Shown: positions 1-6,221 of the stretch, in pieces
How the letters are laid out: each line of letters begins with the position of its first letter
How positions within the stretch are numbered: position 1 is the stretch's first letter
Origin: an uncultured Erysipelotrichaceae bacterium
GTDB taxonomy: Bacteria > Bacillota_I > Bacilli_A > Erysipelotrichales > Erysipelotrichaceae
Direction: 5' to 3'
Assembly: GCA_902795875.1 (NCBI GenBank)
Contig: CADBND010000089.1
Coordinates: 1-6,221, forward strand
DNA length: 6,221 nt
The notes under the pieces: model-generated
Told to the model about the DNA's origin: nothing
Seen by the model: only the letters and a program-made list of their open reading frames with translations
The model's database searches: none
Position numbers and translations under genes: made by a program

Positions 1-1714
1 CATGAAGAAGAAGAAAGAGGGCTACACATTCTTCAACTGGGTCGATGAAAAGGGGAAGGTGACAAAGGCTTTTTCGCTGCCGCTGGATGTCGATGATATC
101 CGTGAATTCAATAGCTCTTTCTATCTGCTTTGCGCAACGATCAACCGTTCCTGTCCCGATTTCTATAAACTGGACGAAAAGGATCAGAAGGCCTATTTCC
201 GAAACAGGAAGAAGAATGAAGACTATGTGATCTTCGATGAATATCCTTTCTGTTATAACGGTGCCGGTATCACCAATGGCAACCGGTCTGCACTCTTCTT
301 ACTGTCCAAGAGGAATGGCAGTCTGACACGCATCACTTCGGAAACGATGGATGTGGAAAATTACGATGTGAAGGATGAGCGTGTCCTTTTCTCAGGCGTC
401 GACTTCGATACCTTCAAGGGCAAGTGGTCAGCTGTATACGAATATGATCACAAGAAGAAAGCGGTCGAAAAGCTCTATGACGAAAAGATGGAAGTCTATC
501 GTCTCTTCTATTACGGCGATAAGAAGATCGTACTGGGCACGTTTGCCAGAGACTGGGGAGCGATCGAGTCAGGCAAGTTCTATTCTCTCGAAGACGGAAA
601 GATGGTATTACAGATCGATTGCGAGTATTCCTTCTATAATGCGGTGCTTTCCGATGTCCGTTATGGGAAGACGAAGTCTCTGTACAAGTGCGGCGAGGAT
701 GTCTATCTTCTCACCTGCAAGGAAAACAGAACGGTACTGTTCAGATATGACGGTGATAAGCTGACAACGGTATTTGACGGTAACGGTACGGTCGATGATT
801 TCGTTGTCGCAAAAGATAAGACCGTCTATTGCGTCGCGATGTTGGACATGAAGCTTGAAGAAGTCTACAGGGTCAAGGGAGAAACTGTTGAACAATTGAC
901 TTCGATCAATAAAAAGGTCCTTTCCGGAAGATATGTGGCAATGCCGGAAGAACTTGTCCTGGAAAAGGAAATGAAGGTGTACGGCTGGGTGCTCAAGCCG
1001 ATCGATTACGATCCGAAGAAGAAGTATCCGGCGGTGCTGGATATCCATGGTGGTCCGCGTTGTGCCTACGGTCCCATCTATATGCATGAGATGCAGGTGT
1101 GGGCTTCGGAAGGCTGTTTCGTCTTCTTCTGCAATCCCCGCGGTTCGGATGGAAGAGGCAATGCGTTTGGCGATCTGAGAAGAGGTTACGGTTCGATCGA
1201 TTACGAAGATCTTATGGATTTCACCGATCTGGTATTGGAAAGATATCCGCAGATCGATAAAGACAGACTTGGTGTAACGGGTGGTTCATATGGCGGCTAT
1301 ATGACCAACTGGATCGTCGGACATACCGACCGTTTCAAGGCCGCCGCTTCGCAACGTAGTATCTCCAACTGGATCACGGAGGTCACGGTCAGCGATTACG
1401 GTATCGATTTCCCGATCGAGATGGAATTTGACGATGTGAAAAAGTGTGAGAAGGAACTGTGGGATATCTCTCCGCTCAAGTTTGTCAATAACGTGAAGAC
1501 ACCGATCCTGTTTATCCATTCAACGGAAGACTACCGCTGTCCGCTTCCTGAGGCAGTGCAGTTCTATACGCCGATTCGGATCAACGGCATCGATACGAAG
1601 CTTGTCATATTCAAGGGTGAGAATCATGAACTTTCCCGCAATGGAAAACCGTTGCACAGGCTCAAGAGGCTCGATGAGATCACCGATTGGCTCAACAAAT
1701 ATATCAAGGAGTAA
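1..1714 (+). CDS. S9 family serine peptidase (acylaminoacyl-peptidase / prolyl oligopeptidase type), 5' truncated by the window
   Basis: This is a cytosolic serine peptidase of clan SC, family S9, which cleaves short peptides (acylaminoacyl, prolyl or dipeptidyl type; exact specificity cannot be read). Numbering from the ATG at base 2, 570 residues are visible. Residues 1 to about 310 are beta-rich and low in recognisable motifs, as expected for the N-terminal propeller. Residues about 320-570 are the alpha/beta hydrolase domain: HGGP at 349-352 (oxyanion region), NPRGSDGRG at 378-386, the nucleophile elbow GGSYGG with Ser429, Asp510 in STEDYRCP and His542 in GENHE. The triad is complete. Family members are usually about 640-690 residues, and the first visible residues align with the interior of the propeller, so the ATG at base 2 is probably an internal Met and roughly 80-100 residues lie upstream. 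No signal peptide can be assessed. The TAA at 1712-1714 is followed closely by the next gene, indicating an operon. Confidence 0.93.
   Translation, partial: MKKKKEGYTFFNWVDEKGKVTKAFSLPLDVDDIREFNSSFYLLCATINRSCPDFYKLDEKDQKAYFRNRKKNEDYVIFDEYPFCYNGAGITNGNRSALFLLSKRNGSLTRITSETMDVENYDVKDERVLFSGVDFDTFKGKWSAVYEYDHKKKAVEKLYDEKMEVYRLFYYGDKKIVLGTFARDWGAIESGKFYSLEDGKMVLQIDCEYSFYNAVLSDVRYGKTKSLYKCGEDVYLLTCKENRTVLFRYDGDKLTTVFDGNGTVDDFVVAKDKTVYCVAMLDMKLEEVYRVKGETVEQLTSINKKVLSGRYVAMPEELVLEKEMKVYGWVLKPIDYDPKKKYPAVLDIHGGPRCAYGPIYMHEMQVWASEGCFVFFCNPRGSDGRGNAFGDLRRGYGSIDYEDLMDFTDLVLERYPQIDKDRLGVTGGSYGGYMTNWIVGHTDRFKAAASQRSISNWITEVTVSDYGIDFPIEMEFDDVKKCEKELWDISPLKFVNNVKTPILFIHSTEDYRCPLPEAVQFYTPIRINGIDTKLVIFKGENHELSRNGKPLHRLKRLDEITDWLNKYIKE
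1706..1711 (+). promoter_or_regulatory. Ribosome-binding site for the PepD-like gene
   Basis: AAGGAG lies inside the last codons of the S9 peptidase gene. It is 8 nt from the ATG at 1720 but only 2 nt from the ATG at 1714, so it favours 1720 as the start. Its position within the upstream coding region is consistent with translational coupling. Confidence 0.75.
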
Positions 1715-1719
1715 TGATT

Positions 1720-3150
1720 ATGGAATTTGATCTGAATAAGAGACACTGTTACTGGTTCAATGAACTCACTAAGATCCCGCACGGATCAAGAAACGAAAAG
1801 GCACTCAGTGATTTTATCGTGGAATTTGCGAAAGACCACGGACTTGCATACAAACAGGATGAAGTGTTCAATGTCATCATAGACAAGAAGGCCAGTCCGG
1901 GTTATGAAGACAGCGAGACGCTGGTATTGCAGGCACACATGGATATGGTCTGTGAAAAGAATGGCGACTGTGATCACGATTTTCTGAAAGATCCTCTTGA
2001 TCTTTATGTGGAAGACGGACTTCTGAAGGCGAGAGGTACGACATTAGGTGCAGATGATGGTACCGGTGTGGCCTACATGCTGGCGATACTGGAAGATGAC
2101 AGTCTCGCCCATCCGCCTCTTTCCTGCATCTTTACGACGATGGAAGAGATCGGTTTACTTGGAGCGGCACAACTGAAACCGGAAGATGTACACGGTCATC
2201 GTATGGTCTCGCTCGATGGCGGAGGAGAGTGTCATACACTGCTTTCCAGTGCCGGAGGCGGTACCTCGGTCATCACCCGTAAAGTGCTGTATGAGATGAA
2301 CGATGATCCTTGCCTGGTATTGAATGTGAAGGGGCTTCTCGGCGGACATTCCGGTGGTGATATCCATCTTGAGAAAGGCAATGCCAATAAGATCGCTGCC
2401 CGTATGATCAAGGAAGCACAGCGCAAGGGTTTCGATCTGAGACTTGTATCCTTCAATGGCGGCATGAAAGACAACGCCATCCCCAGAGAGGCGAAGGCTG
2501 TTCTGGCTTATAAGGGAGACTTCGATGCGATCAAAGCCTTCATGGCTGATACGGAGAAGAAGATCTGGAAGGAACTGGAGTTTTCCGATGCGGGATTCAA
2601 GGTAGAAGTCGAAAAGACAAAATGTGCTGAAAAGATGTCTGCGGAAGATTCCAAAGCGGTCATCGATATGTTATATCTGCTTCCCAACGGAATGAAGAAC
2701 CGTTCGATGGTGATCGAGGGTCTGACGACGACTTCTCTCAATGTCGGTGTCGTTACGACACGTGATGATGTAGTGGAGGTACAGACACTGGTCAGGGCAG
2801 CTCTGGATTCCAATACGGATGATCTGCTCGATCAGATCGCTGTACTTTGTGAGCTGATCGGTTTCAAACATACAGTCGAAGGCAAGTATCCGGGCTGGTC
2901 TTACAGCGAGGTCTCGCCGATGCGGGATATATTCAGAAAGGTCTGTGAGGAAAACGGCAGGAAGCTGGAGATGTCGGCGGCTCATGGCGGTTGTGAATGC
3001 GGTGTGTTCAAGGGACTTGATCCTGAGATCGATATCATCAGTTTCGGTCCGATCACACGTTATATCCATACGCCTGATGAGGAACTGGATCTTGAATCGT
3101 TTGATCGCTCATACAACCTGCTTTGTGAAATAATAAAAGCGTGCAGATAA
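1720..3150 (+). CDS. pepD: Aminoacyl-histidine dipeptidase (Xaa-His dipeptidase, peptidase family M20, PepD type)
   Basis: This is a cytosolic di-zinc dipeptidase that hydrolyses Xaa-His and a broad range of other dipeptides, and in some cases tripeptides. The product is 476 residues, against 485 for E. coli PepD (family knowledge). The metal and catalytic residues fall in order: His73 and Asp75 in QAHMDMV, bridging Asp112 in GADDGTG, general base Glu142 and zinc ligand Glu143 in TMEEIG, Asp166 in SLDGGG, and His450 in YIHTPDE. Their spacing follows E. coli PepD with a near-constant offset. The lid/dimerisation domain spans about 185-375 and includes GGHSGGDIH at 208-216; AAHGGCECG at 420-428 matches the conserved HAGLECG motif. 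The start at 1720 is chosen for its 8-nt spacing to AAGGAG; a TTG at 1687 or ATG at 1714 would add 11 or 2 residues. One oddity: after Asp166 the usual SEEEG run is replaced by GGGE, and GCAGG by SSAGGG. No signal peptide is present. Confidence 0.93.
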   Translation: MEFDLNKRHCYWFNELTKIPHGSRNEKALSDFIVEFAKDHGLAYKQDEVFNVIIDKKASPGYEDSETLVLQAHMDMVCEKNGDCDHDFLKDPLDLYVEDGLLKARGTTLGADDGTGVAYMLAILEDDSLAHPPLSCIFTTMEEIGLLGAAQLKPEDVHGHRMVSLDGGGECHTLLSSAGGGTSVITRKVLYEMNDDPCLVLNVKGLLGGHSGGDIHLEKGNANKIAARMIKEAQRKGFDLRLVSFNGGMKDNAIPREAKAVLAYKGDFDAIKAFMADTEKKIWKELEFSDAGFKVEVEKTKCAEKMSAEDSKAVIDMLYLLPNGMKNRSMVIEGLTTTSLNVGVVTTRDDVVEVQTLVRAALDSNTDDLLDQIAVLCELIGFKHTVEGKYPGWSYSEVSPMRDIFRKVCEENGRKLEMSAAHGGCECGVFKGLDPEIDIISFGPITRYIHTPDEELDLESFDRSYNLLCEIIKACR

Positions 3151-3155
3151 GGAGG
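3149..3155 (+). promoter_or_regulatory. Strong ribosome-binding site for the guanylate kinase-like gene
   Basis: AAGGAGG overlaps the TAA stop of the PepD-like gene and lies 8 nt upstream of the ATG at 3164. It is the best Shine-Dalgarno match in the window, in the only real gap between genes (13 nt), so this gene may be translated more independently than its neighbours. Confidence 0.85.
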
Positions 3156-3163
3156 CAATCGAT

Positions 3164-3736
3164 ATGCAGAAAGGAATCGTTATCATTTTAAGTGGTGCCA
3201 GTTCGGTAGGTAAGTCGGAGATCAGGGATCTGTTGCTGGAAGACAAGGATCTCAATCTGTTCTTCTCGATCTCGGAGACTACGAGACCGAGAAGGGAAGA
3301 CGAAGTAGATGGAAAAGATTACTATTTCGTTTCGCATGAGGCTTTTGCGAATTCCGTCAAAAACAAGGAGCTCCTCGAGTATACGGAGTTCAACGGTTAC
3401 TATTACGGAACACCGAGGGCACAGATCGACTATCTGGTCAATCTGGGCAAGAACGTACTGATCGAAGTGGAGGCACAGGGTGTCGGCGGGATCAAGCTGA
3501 ACCTGCCTGACAGTATCGCATTCTATGTCATGCCTACGAGCTTTGAGGAACTGGAAAAGCACATCACGGAGCGCTATGGCGACGATGATGCTTCCATACA
3601 GAGACGTCTGAATAAGGCGAAGATGGATATGGAGATCGCTCCTTTGTTCCGCAACATCGTCTACAACGACGATCCCGTCAAAGCATATCATCAGATAAAG
3701 GAAAAAGTATTGGAAGAAATGGAGAAGAGAAAGTAA
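3164..3736 (+). CDS. Guanylate kinase family protein (GMP kinase or paralogue)
   Basis: Guanylate kinases phosphorylate GMP (or dGMP) to GDP with ATP. At 190 residues this is close to the usual 185-210. The Walker A P-loop is SGASSVGKS at 10-18 (Lys17), where the family consensus is close to GPSGVGKG/S. The GMP-binding region is well kept: Ser37, TTRPR at 39-43 with Arg41, Arg44, EVDGKDYYF at 47-55 with Tyr53, LEYTEF with Glu72, and YYGTPRAQI at 80-88. The acidic motif is IEVEAQG at 100-106, resembling the EIEVQG form of Bacillus. The lid carries Arg137 and the RRL at 147-149, but has RYGDDD where RGTDS is typical. NDDP at 168-171 matches the conserved C-terminal VNDD. The gene sits between peptidase genes, not next to rpoZ/priA where housekeeping gmk of Bacillota is often found. 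It could therefore be the sole gmk, or a second copy with altered substrate. I leave the symbol blank for that reason. Confidence 0.87.
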   Translation: MQKGIVIILSGASSVGKSEIRDLLLEDKDLNLFFSISETTRPRREDEVDGKDYYFVSHEAFANSVKNKELLEYTEFNGYYYGTPRAQIDYLVNLGKNVLIEVEAQGVGGIKLNLPDSIAFYVMPTSFEELEKHITERYGDDDASIQRRLNKAKMDMEIAPLFRNIVYNDDPVKAYHQIKEKVLEEMEKRK

Positions 3737-5098
3737 ATGGAGATCTCAAGAGAAAGTTTTATCGTGGATGTACCCAGCGTTGATGAACTGAAGCCAAAGA
3801 TCCTGAACTACCGTCAGCAGGACAAACTGCTGGATTCCTGGCTGGTAAAGAGACTTGATCAGGTATTGCCTGTCGTCATGAAGCGCAGCGGTATCGATTG
3901 CTGGGTCGTATGCAACAACGAATACAACGAGGAGCCGGTCTTCTGGACACTGGCACCGCGTTCTTTGATCACCGCAAGAAGACTGACCATCCTGGTCTTC
4001 CATCTCAAGGAAGACGGAACGGTCGACAGGATGTCTCTGACACATCCGGTCCCGGTGATCGGCGAATATTACCGTCCGATGTGGACCAATCCCAAGGGAC
4101 AGTCCTGGGGCGAATCCCGGATATTGAATCCCAACGCTCCTGTTACCCAACAGAGTGGCGAAGGGGAGACACAGATGGAATGTCTGGCCAGAGTCCTCAA
4201 GGAGATCAACCCGAAGGTCATCGGTCTGGATATGTCGAAGAATTTCGCTTTTGCGGATGGTTTAAGCCATACACTTTATGAAGAGATGATGGAGGTCTTC
4301 GATGACGAACAGAAGGCCAAGGTCGTTTCCGCAGAGAATGTCGTCGTCGGCTGGATGGAGACCAGGATCGATGAAGAGATGGATGCATATCACGGCATCA
4401 TGCAGATAGCGCATGCGATGATCGCAGAAGCCTTCTCGTCCAAGGTCATCCTGCCGGGTGTCACGACTAACGAGGATGTCAAATACTGGATGATGCAGAA
4501 GACAGTTGATCTGGGGTTCCGTCCCTGGTTTGATTATGAAGTTTCTGTAAGAAGAGCCGGTATCGGTGAGGTCGAAGGAGAAACAGTCATCCGTCAGGGT
4601 GATATCTTACATTGTGATGTCGGTTTCCGTTATCTGAATCTGTGTACTGATACGCAAGAGAATGCCTACATCCTGAAACAGGGTGAGACGGATGCACCGG
4701 AAGAACTGAAGAAGGTCATGGCTACGGTCAACCGTTTCCAGGACATCACCTTGGGTGAATTCAAGATCGGCAGGACCGGTAATGAGATCCTGGCTGCTTC
4801 TTTGAAGAAGGCGAAAGAGGAAGGCATCGTTCCTTGTCTGTATACCCATCCGATCGGTTTCAACGGTCATGCGGCCGGTCCGACGATCGGTCTTTGGGAC
4901 AAACAGGGCGGCGTTCCGGGAACGGGCGATTATCCGATGTATGACAATACGGCTTATTCTCTCGAGCTCAATGTCAAATGTCCGGTCGAAAGCTGGGGCG
5001 TCACATTGACCTTCGGTGCGGAGACGGATGTTCTGGTAAGAGACGGCAAGGTCTATTTCCTGGCTGGCAGACAGGACCGTTTCCACCTCGTTAAATAA
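3737..5098 (+). CDS. M24 family metallopeptidase (Xaa-Pro aminopeptidase / creatinase fold)
   Basis: This is a pita-bread-fold metalloenzyme, most likely an aminopeptidase acting on peptides with proline at position 2; family members can also be creatinase- or prolidase-like. It has 453 residues: an N-terminal creatinase-like domain at about 30-205 and a C-terminal M24 catalytic domain at about 215-445. All five metal ligands can be placed: Asp294 and Asp305 (11 apart, in HCDVGF and CTDTQ), His371 in THPIGFNGH, Glu410 in SLELNV and Glu429 in GAETDVLV. His378 matches the second conserved histidine, 7 residues after His371. Departures from the consensus: HP in place of HG at 371-372, and no proline after Glu410 where EPG is usual. 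No signal peptide or membrane segment is seen, so it is cytosolic. The ATG follows the previous TAA directly; the nearest purine-rich site is GGAG at 3721-3724, 12 nt away, so translation probably relies on coupling. Confidence 0.9.
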   Translation: MEISRESFIVDVPSVDELKPKILNYRQQDKLLDSWLVKRLDQVLPVVMKRSGIDCWVVCNNEYNEEPVFWTLAPRSLITARRLTILVFHLKEDGTVDRMSLTHPVPVIGEYYRPMWTNPKGQSWGESRILNPNAPVTQQSGEGETQMECLARVLKEINPKVIGLDMSKNFAFADGLSHTLYEEMMEVFDDEQKAKVVSAENVVVGWMETRIDEEMDAYHGIMQIAHAMIAEAFSSKVILPGVTTNEDVKYWMMQKTVDLGFRPWFDYEVSVRRAGIGEVEGETVIRQGDILHCDVGFRYLNLCTDTQENAYILKQGETDAPEELKKVMATVNRFQDITLGEFKIGRTGNEILAASLKKAKEEGIVPCLYTHPIGFNGHAAGPTIGLWDKQGGVPGTGDYPMYDNTAYSLELNVKCPVESWGVTLTFGAETDVLVRDGKVYFLAGRQDRFHLVK

Positions 5099-6221
5099 TG
5101 CCGAGAAAGCAGTCTGTCACGCGTCTGCTTATCCTGAGTGCGATCTACTTTCTGGTTGCGAATTTTGCCCATCCGGTAGAACCGACTTTCTATAAGAATC
5201 TTGCGCTTCCGGATTATATGTTCGGTGTGGCGTTTGCGGCGATGGCGACACCGATCTTCCTGTTTTCTCCTTTCTTTGGAAAACTGGCGGATCGCTATGG
5301 TCCCGCAAAGATCCTGGTGATCTGTTATATCGGATACGGTTTCGGTCAGCTCTACTTCTTCTTTCTGGCGAAGGATGTCCTGAACGTGATACTGGCGCGG
5401 GCTTTTGCGGGTGTCTTCATTGCCGGCTTGGGTGTTTCGCACATCCTGTACATTCTGGATAATGCGGAAACGGACAATAAAGGCGGTGCACTGGCAGCTT
5501 ATGCGACGGTGTCTGCGATCTTTTCCGCCTTTGGCTATCTGATCGGAGGCGTACTGGGTGATATTTCTCTGGAATTCACATTAGGCGCAGAAGTCGCGGG
5601 GATCTGGCTGATCGGTATCCTGTACTGGATCTTTCTGGCCGATAAGGAGAGAGAAGGATCGAAACTGGTATGGAAGGATCTTCTGAAGGAGGCAAATCCT
5701 CTGTCGGCTTTTTCTCTTGAGAAGGAAGACAGGAATCTCGTATTCATCAGTTTCCTTCTGGTATGCATGTTTACCAGTTTTGCGGCGACGTGTTACGAAC
5801 AGTGTTTCAATTATTTCATAAAGGATCAGTATGGCTTTCCGCCTTCCTATAACGGTTATCTCAAGGGAGGTGTAGGCATCATCACACTGATCGCCAATTC
5901 AACGATCTGTACCTATCTTATGAATAAGACGGATATCCGGGTCTCCATCATCTATGTGCTGATGATCTGTCTGGTCATGATGATCGGGATCGTACTGATC
6001 AAACAGGTCACGCCGTTCATCATACTGAATGTCGTGTTCTTTGGTTTCAACGCGGTATACAAGCCTTTACTGCAGTCCATGCTGAACGGGTTCTCGCGGA
6101 AGTCTTCGGGTTCGGTCGTCGGCATATACAATTCGATCTCGAACATCGGTACGATCGTCGGATCGCTGGTGTCGGGTTTCGTCTATGAAGTTTCGCCAAG
6201 GGGTTCTTTCGTCTATACGGC
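5098..6221 (+). CDS. Major facilitator superfamily transporter, 3' end cut by the window
   Basis: This frame is open from the ATG at 5098 to the window end, giving 374 residues without a stop. It is a polytopic inner-membrane protein with about eleven hydrophobic segments, roughly at residues 8-24, 41-60, 71-91, 96-119, 130-152, 163-181, 213-234, 254-277, 281-301, 304-325 and 338-362. MFS carriers of this kind have twelve and about 400 residues, so only the last segment and tail are missing. The MFS signature between segments 2 and 3 is GKLADRYG at 61-68 (Gly61, Asp65, Arg66, Gly68). A charged loop at about 182-212 separates the two halves. The substrate cannot be read from the sequence; an amino acid, peptide or drug are all possible. 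Its ATG overlaps the TAA of the M24 gene (TAATG). No Shine-Dalgarno site lies upstream, so it is probably translated by termination-reinitiation. Placement after three peptidase genes hints at a peptide or amino-acid substrate (inference). Confidence 0.9.
   Translation, partial: MPRKQSVTRLLILSAIYFLVANFAHPVEPTFYKNLALPDYMFGVAFAAMATPIFLFSPFFGKLADRYGPAKILVICYIGYGFGQLYFFFLAKDVLNVILARAFAGVFIAGLGVSHILYILDNAETDNKGGALAAYATVSAIFSAFGYLIGGVLGDISLEFTLGAEVAGIWLIGILYWIFLADKEREGSKLVWKDLLKEANPLSAFSLEKEDRNLVFISFLLVCMFTSFAATCYEQCFNYFIKDQYGFPPSYNGYLKGGVGIITLIANSTICTYLMNKTDIRVSIIYVLMICLVMMIGIVLIKQVTPFIILNVVFFGFNAVYKPLLQSMLNGFSRKSSGSVVGIYNSISNIGTIVGSLVSGFVYEVSPRGSFVYT

Noticed and set aside
896..930. TTGACT resembling a -35 promoter element
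   Set aside because: It is inside the S9 coding sequence and no TATAAT-like element lies at 16-18 nt spacing.
608..1087. 159-codon open frame on the minus strand within the S9 gene
   Set aside because: It lies wholly opposite a gene with a clear catalytic triad, has no Shine-Dalgarno site or recognisable motif, and reads as His/Arg/Ile-rich complement of the coding strand.
1687..1719. TTG start at 1687 or ATG at 1714 for the PepD-like gene
   Set aside because: TTG 1687 lies upstream of the AAGGAG site and would overlap the S9 gene by 28 bases; ATG 1714 is only 2 nt from the site. ATG 1720 has the proper 8-nt spacing.
3151..3163. Possible terminator or promoter in the largest gap between genes
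   Set aside because: Only 13 nt long, filled by the ribosome-binding site and its spacer; no stem-loop with a T-run.
4607..5086. 159-codon open frame on the minus strand within the M24 gene
   Set aside because: It is opposite the metal-binding core of the M24 protein and shows no protein family features; a by-product of codon bias.
5053..5442. 129-codon open frame on the minus strand across the M24/MFS junction
   Set aside because: Its product is a low-complexity Arg/Gln/Lys-rich translation opposite well-supported genes; no start signal is seen.
1..6221. Mobile element, CRISPR array, tRNA/rRNA, or riboswitch
   Set aside because: The window is filled edge to edge with coding sequence; I saw no direct-repeat arrays, terminal inverted repeats or structured RNA signatures.

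Overview
The window is a densely packed, entirely plus-strand stretch of five protein genes from what looks like a low-to-mid GC Bacillota (Firmicutes) genome. The evidence for this is strong AAGGAG/AAGGAGG ribosome-binding sites, lysine- and glutamate-rich proteins, an FLEIE-like acidic motif in the guanylate kinase-like protein, and a GC content of roughly 45-50% by eye. Within Bacillota a gut lineage such as Erysipelotrichia is my guess, but nothing in the sequence proves it. There is no intergenic space larger than 13 bases, no RNA gene, no repeat or mobile element, no CRISPR array, and no visible promoter or terminator. Both ends of the window cut through genes.

Layout: (1) bases 1-1714, the C-terminal part of an S9 (prolyl oligopeptidase/acylaminoacyl-peptidase) serine peptidase with an intact catalytic triad. 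(2) 1720-3150, a PepD-type M20 aminoacyl-histidine dipeptidase (Xaa-His dipeptidase) with all metal ligands. (3) 3164-3736, a guanylate kinase-family protein with a variant P-loop. (4) 3737-5098, an M24 (Xaa-Pro aminopeptidase/creatinase fold) metallopeptidase with all five metal ligands. (5) 5098-end, a major facilitator superfamily (MFS) transporter missing only its last membrane segment.

The junctions are TAA-5 nt-ATG, a 13-nt gap carrying a strong Shine-Dalgarno site, TAA directly followed by ATG, and a TAATG overlap. This is the arrangement of one translationally coupled operon that continues beyond both window edges. Three cytosolic peptidases from three unrelated clans with complementary specificities (S9 oligopeptidase, M20 dipeptidase, M24 proline-type aminopeptidase) sit beside one transporter. 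This suggests a module for finishing the degradation of peptides to amino acids, with the MFS protein moving a product or substrate (inference). The guanylate kinase-like gene is the odd member.

I found no convincing undescribed system. The points most worth checking are the guanylate kinase-like gene's identity and location, the peptidase cluster itself, and a marked excess of GATC tetranucleotides across the window.
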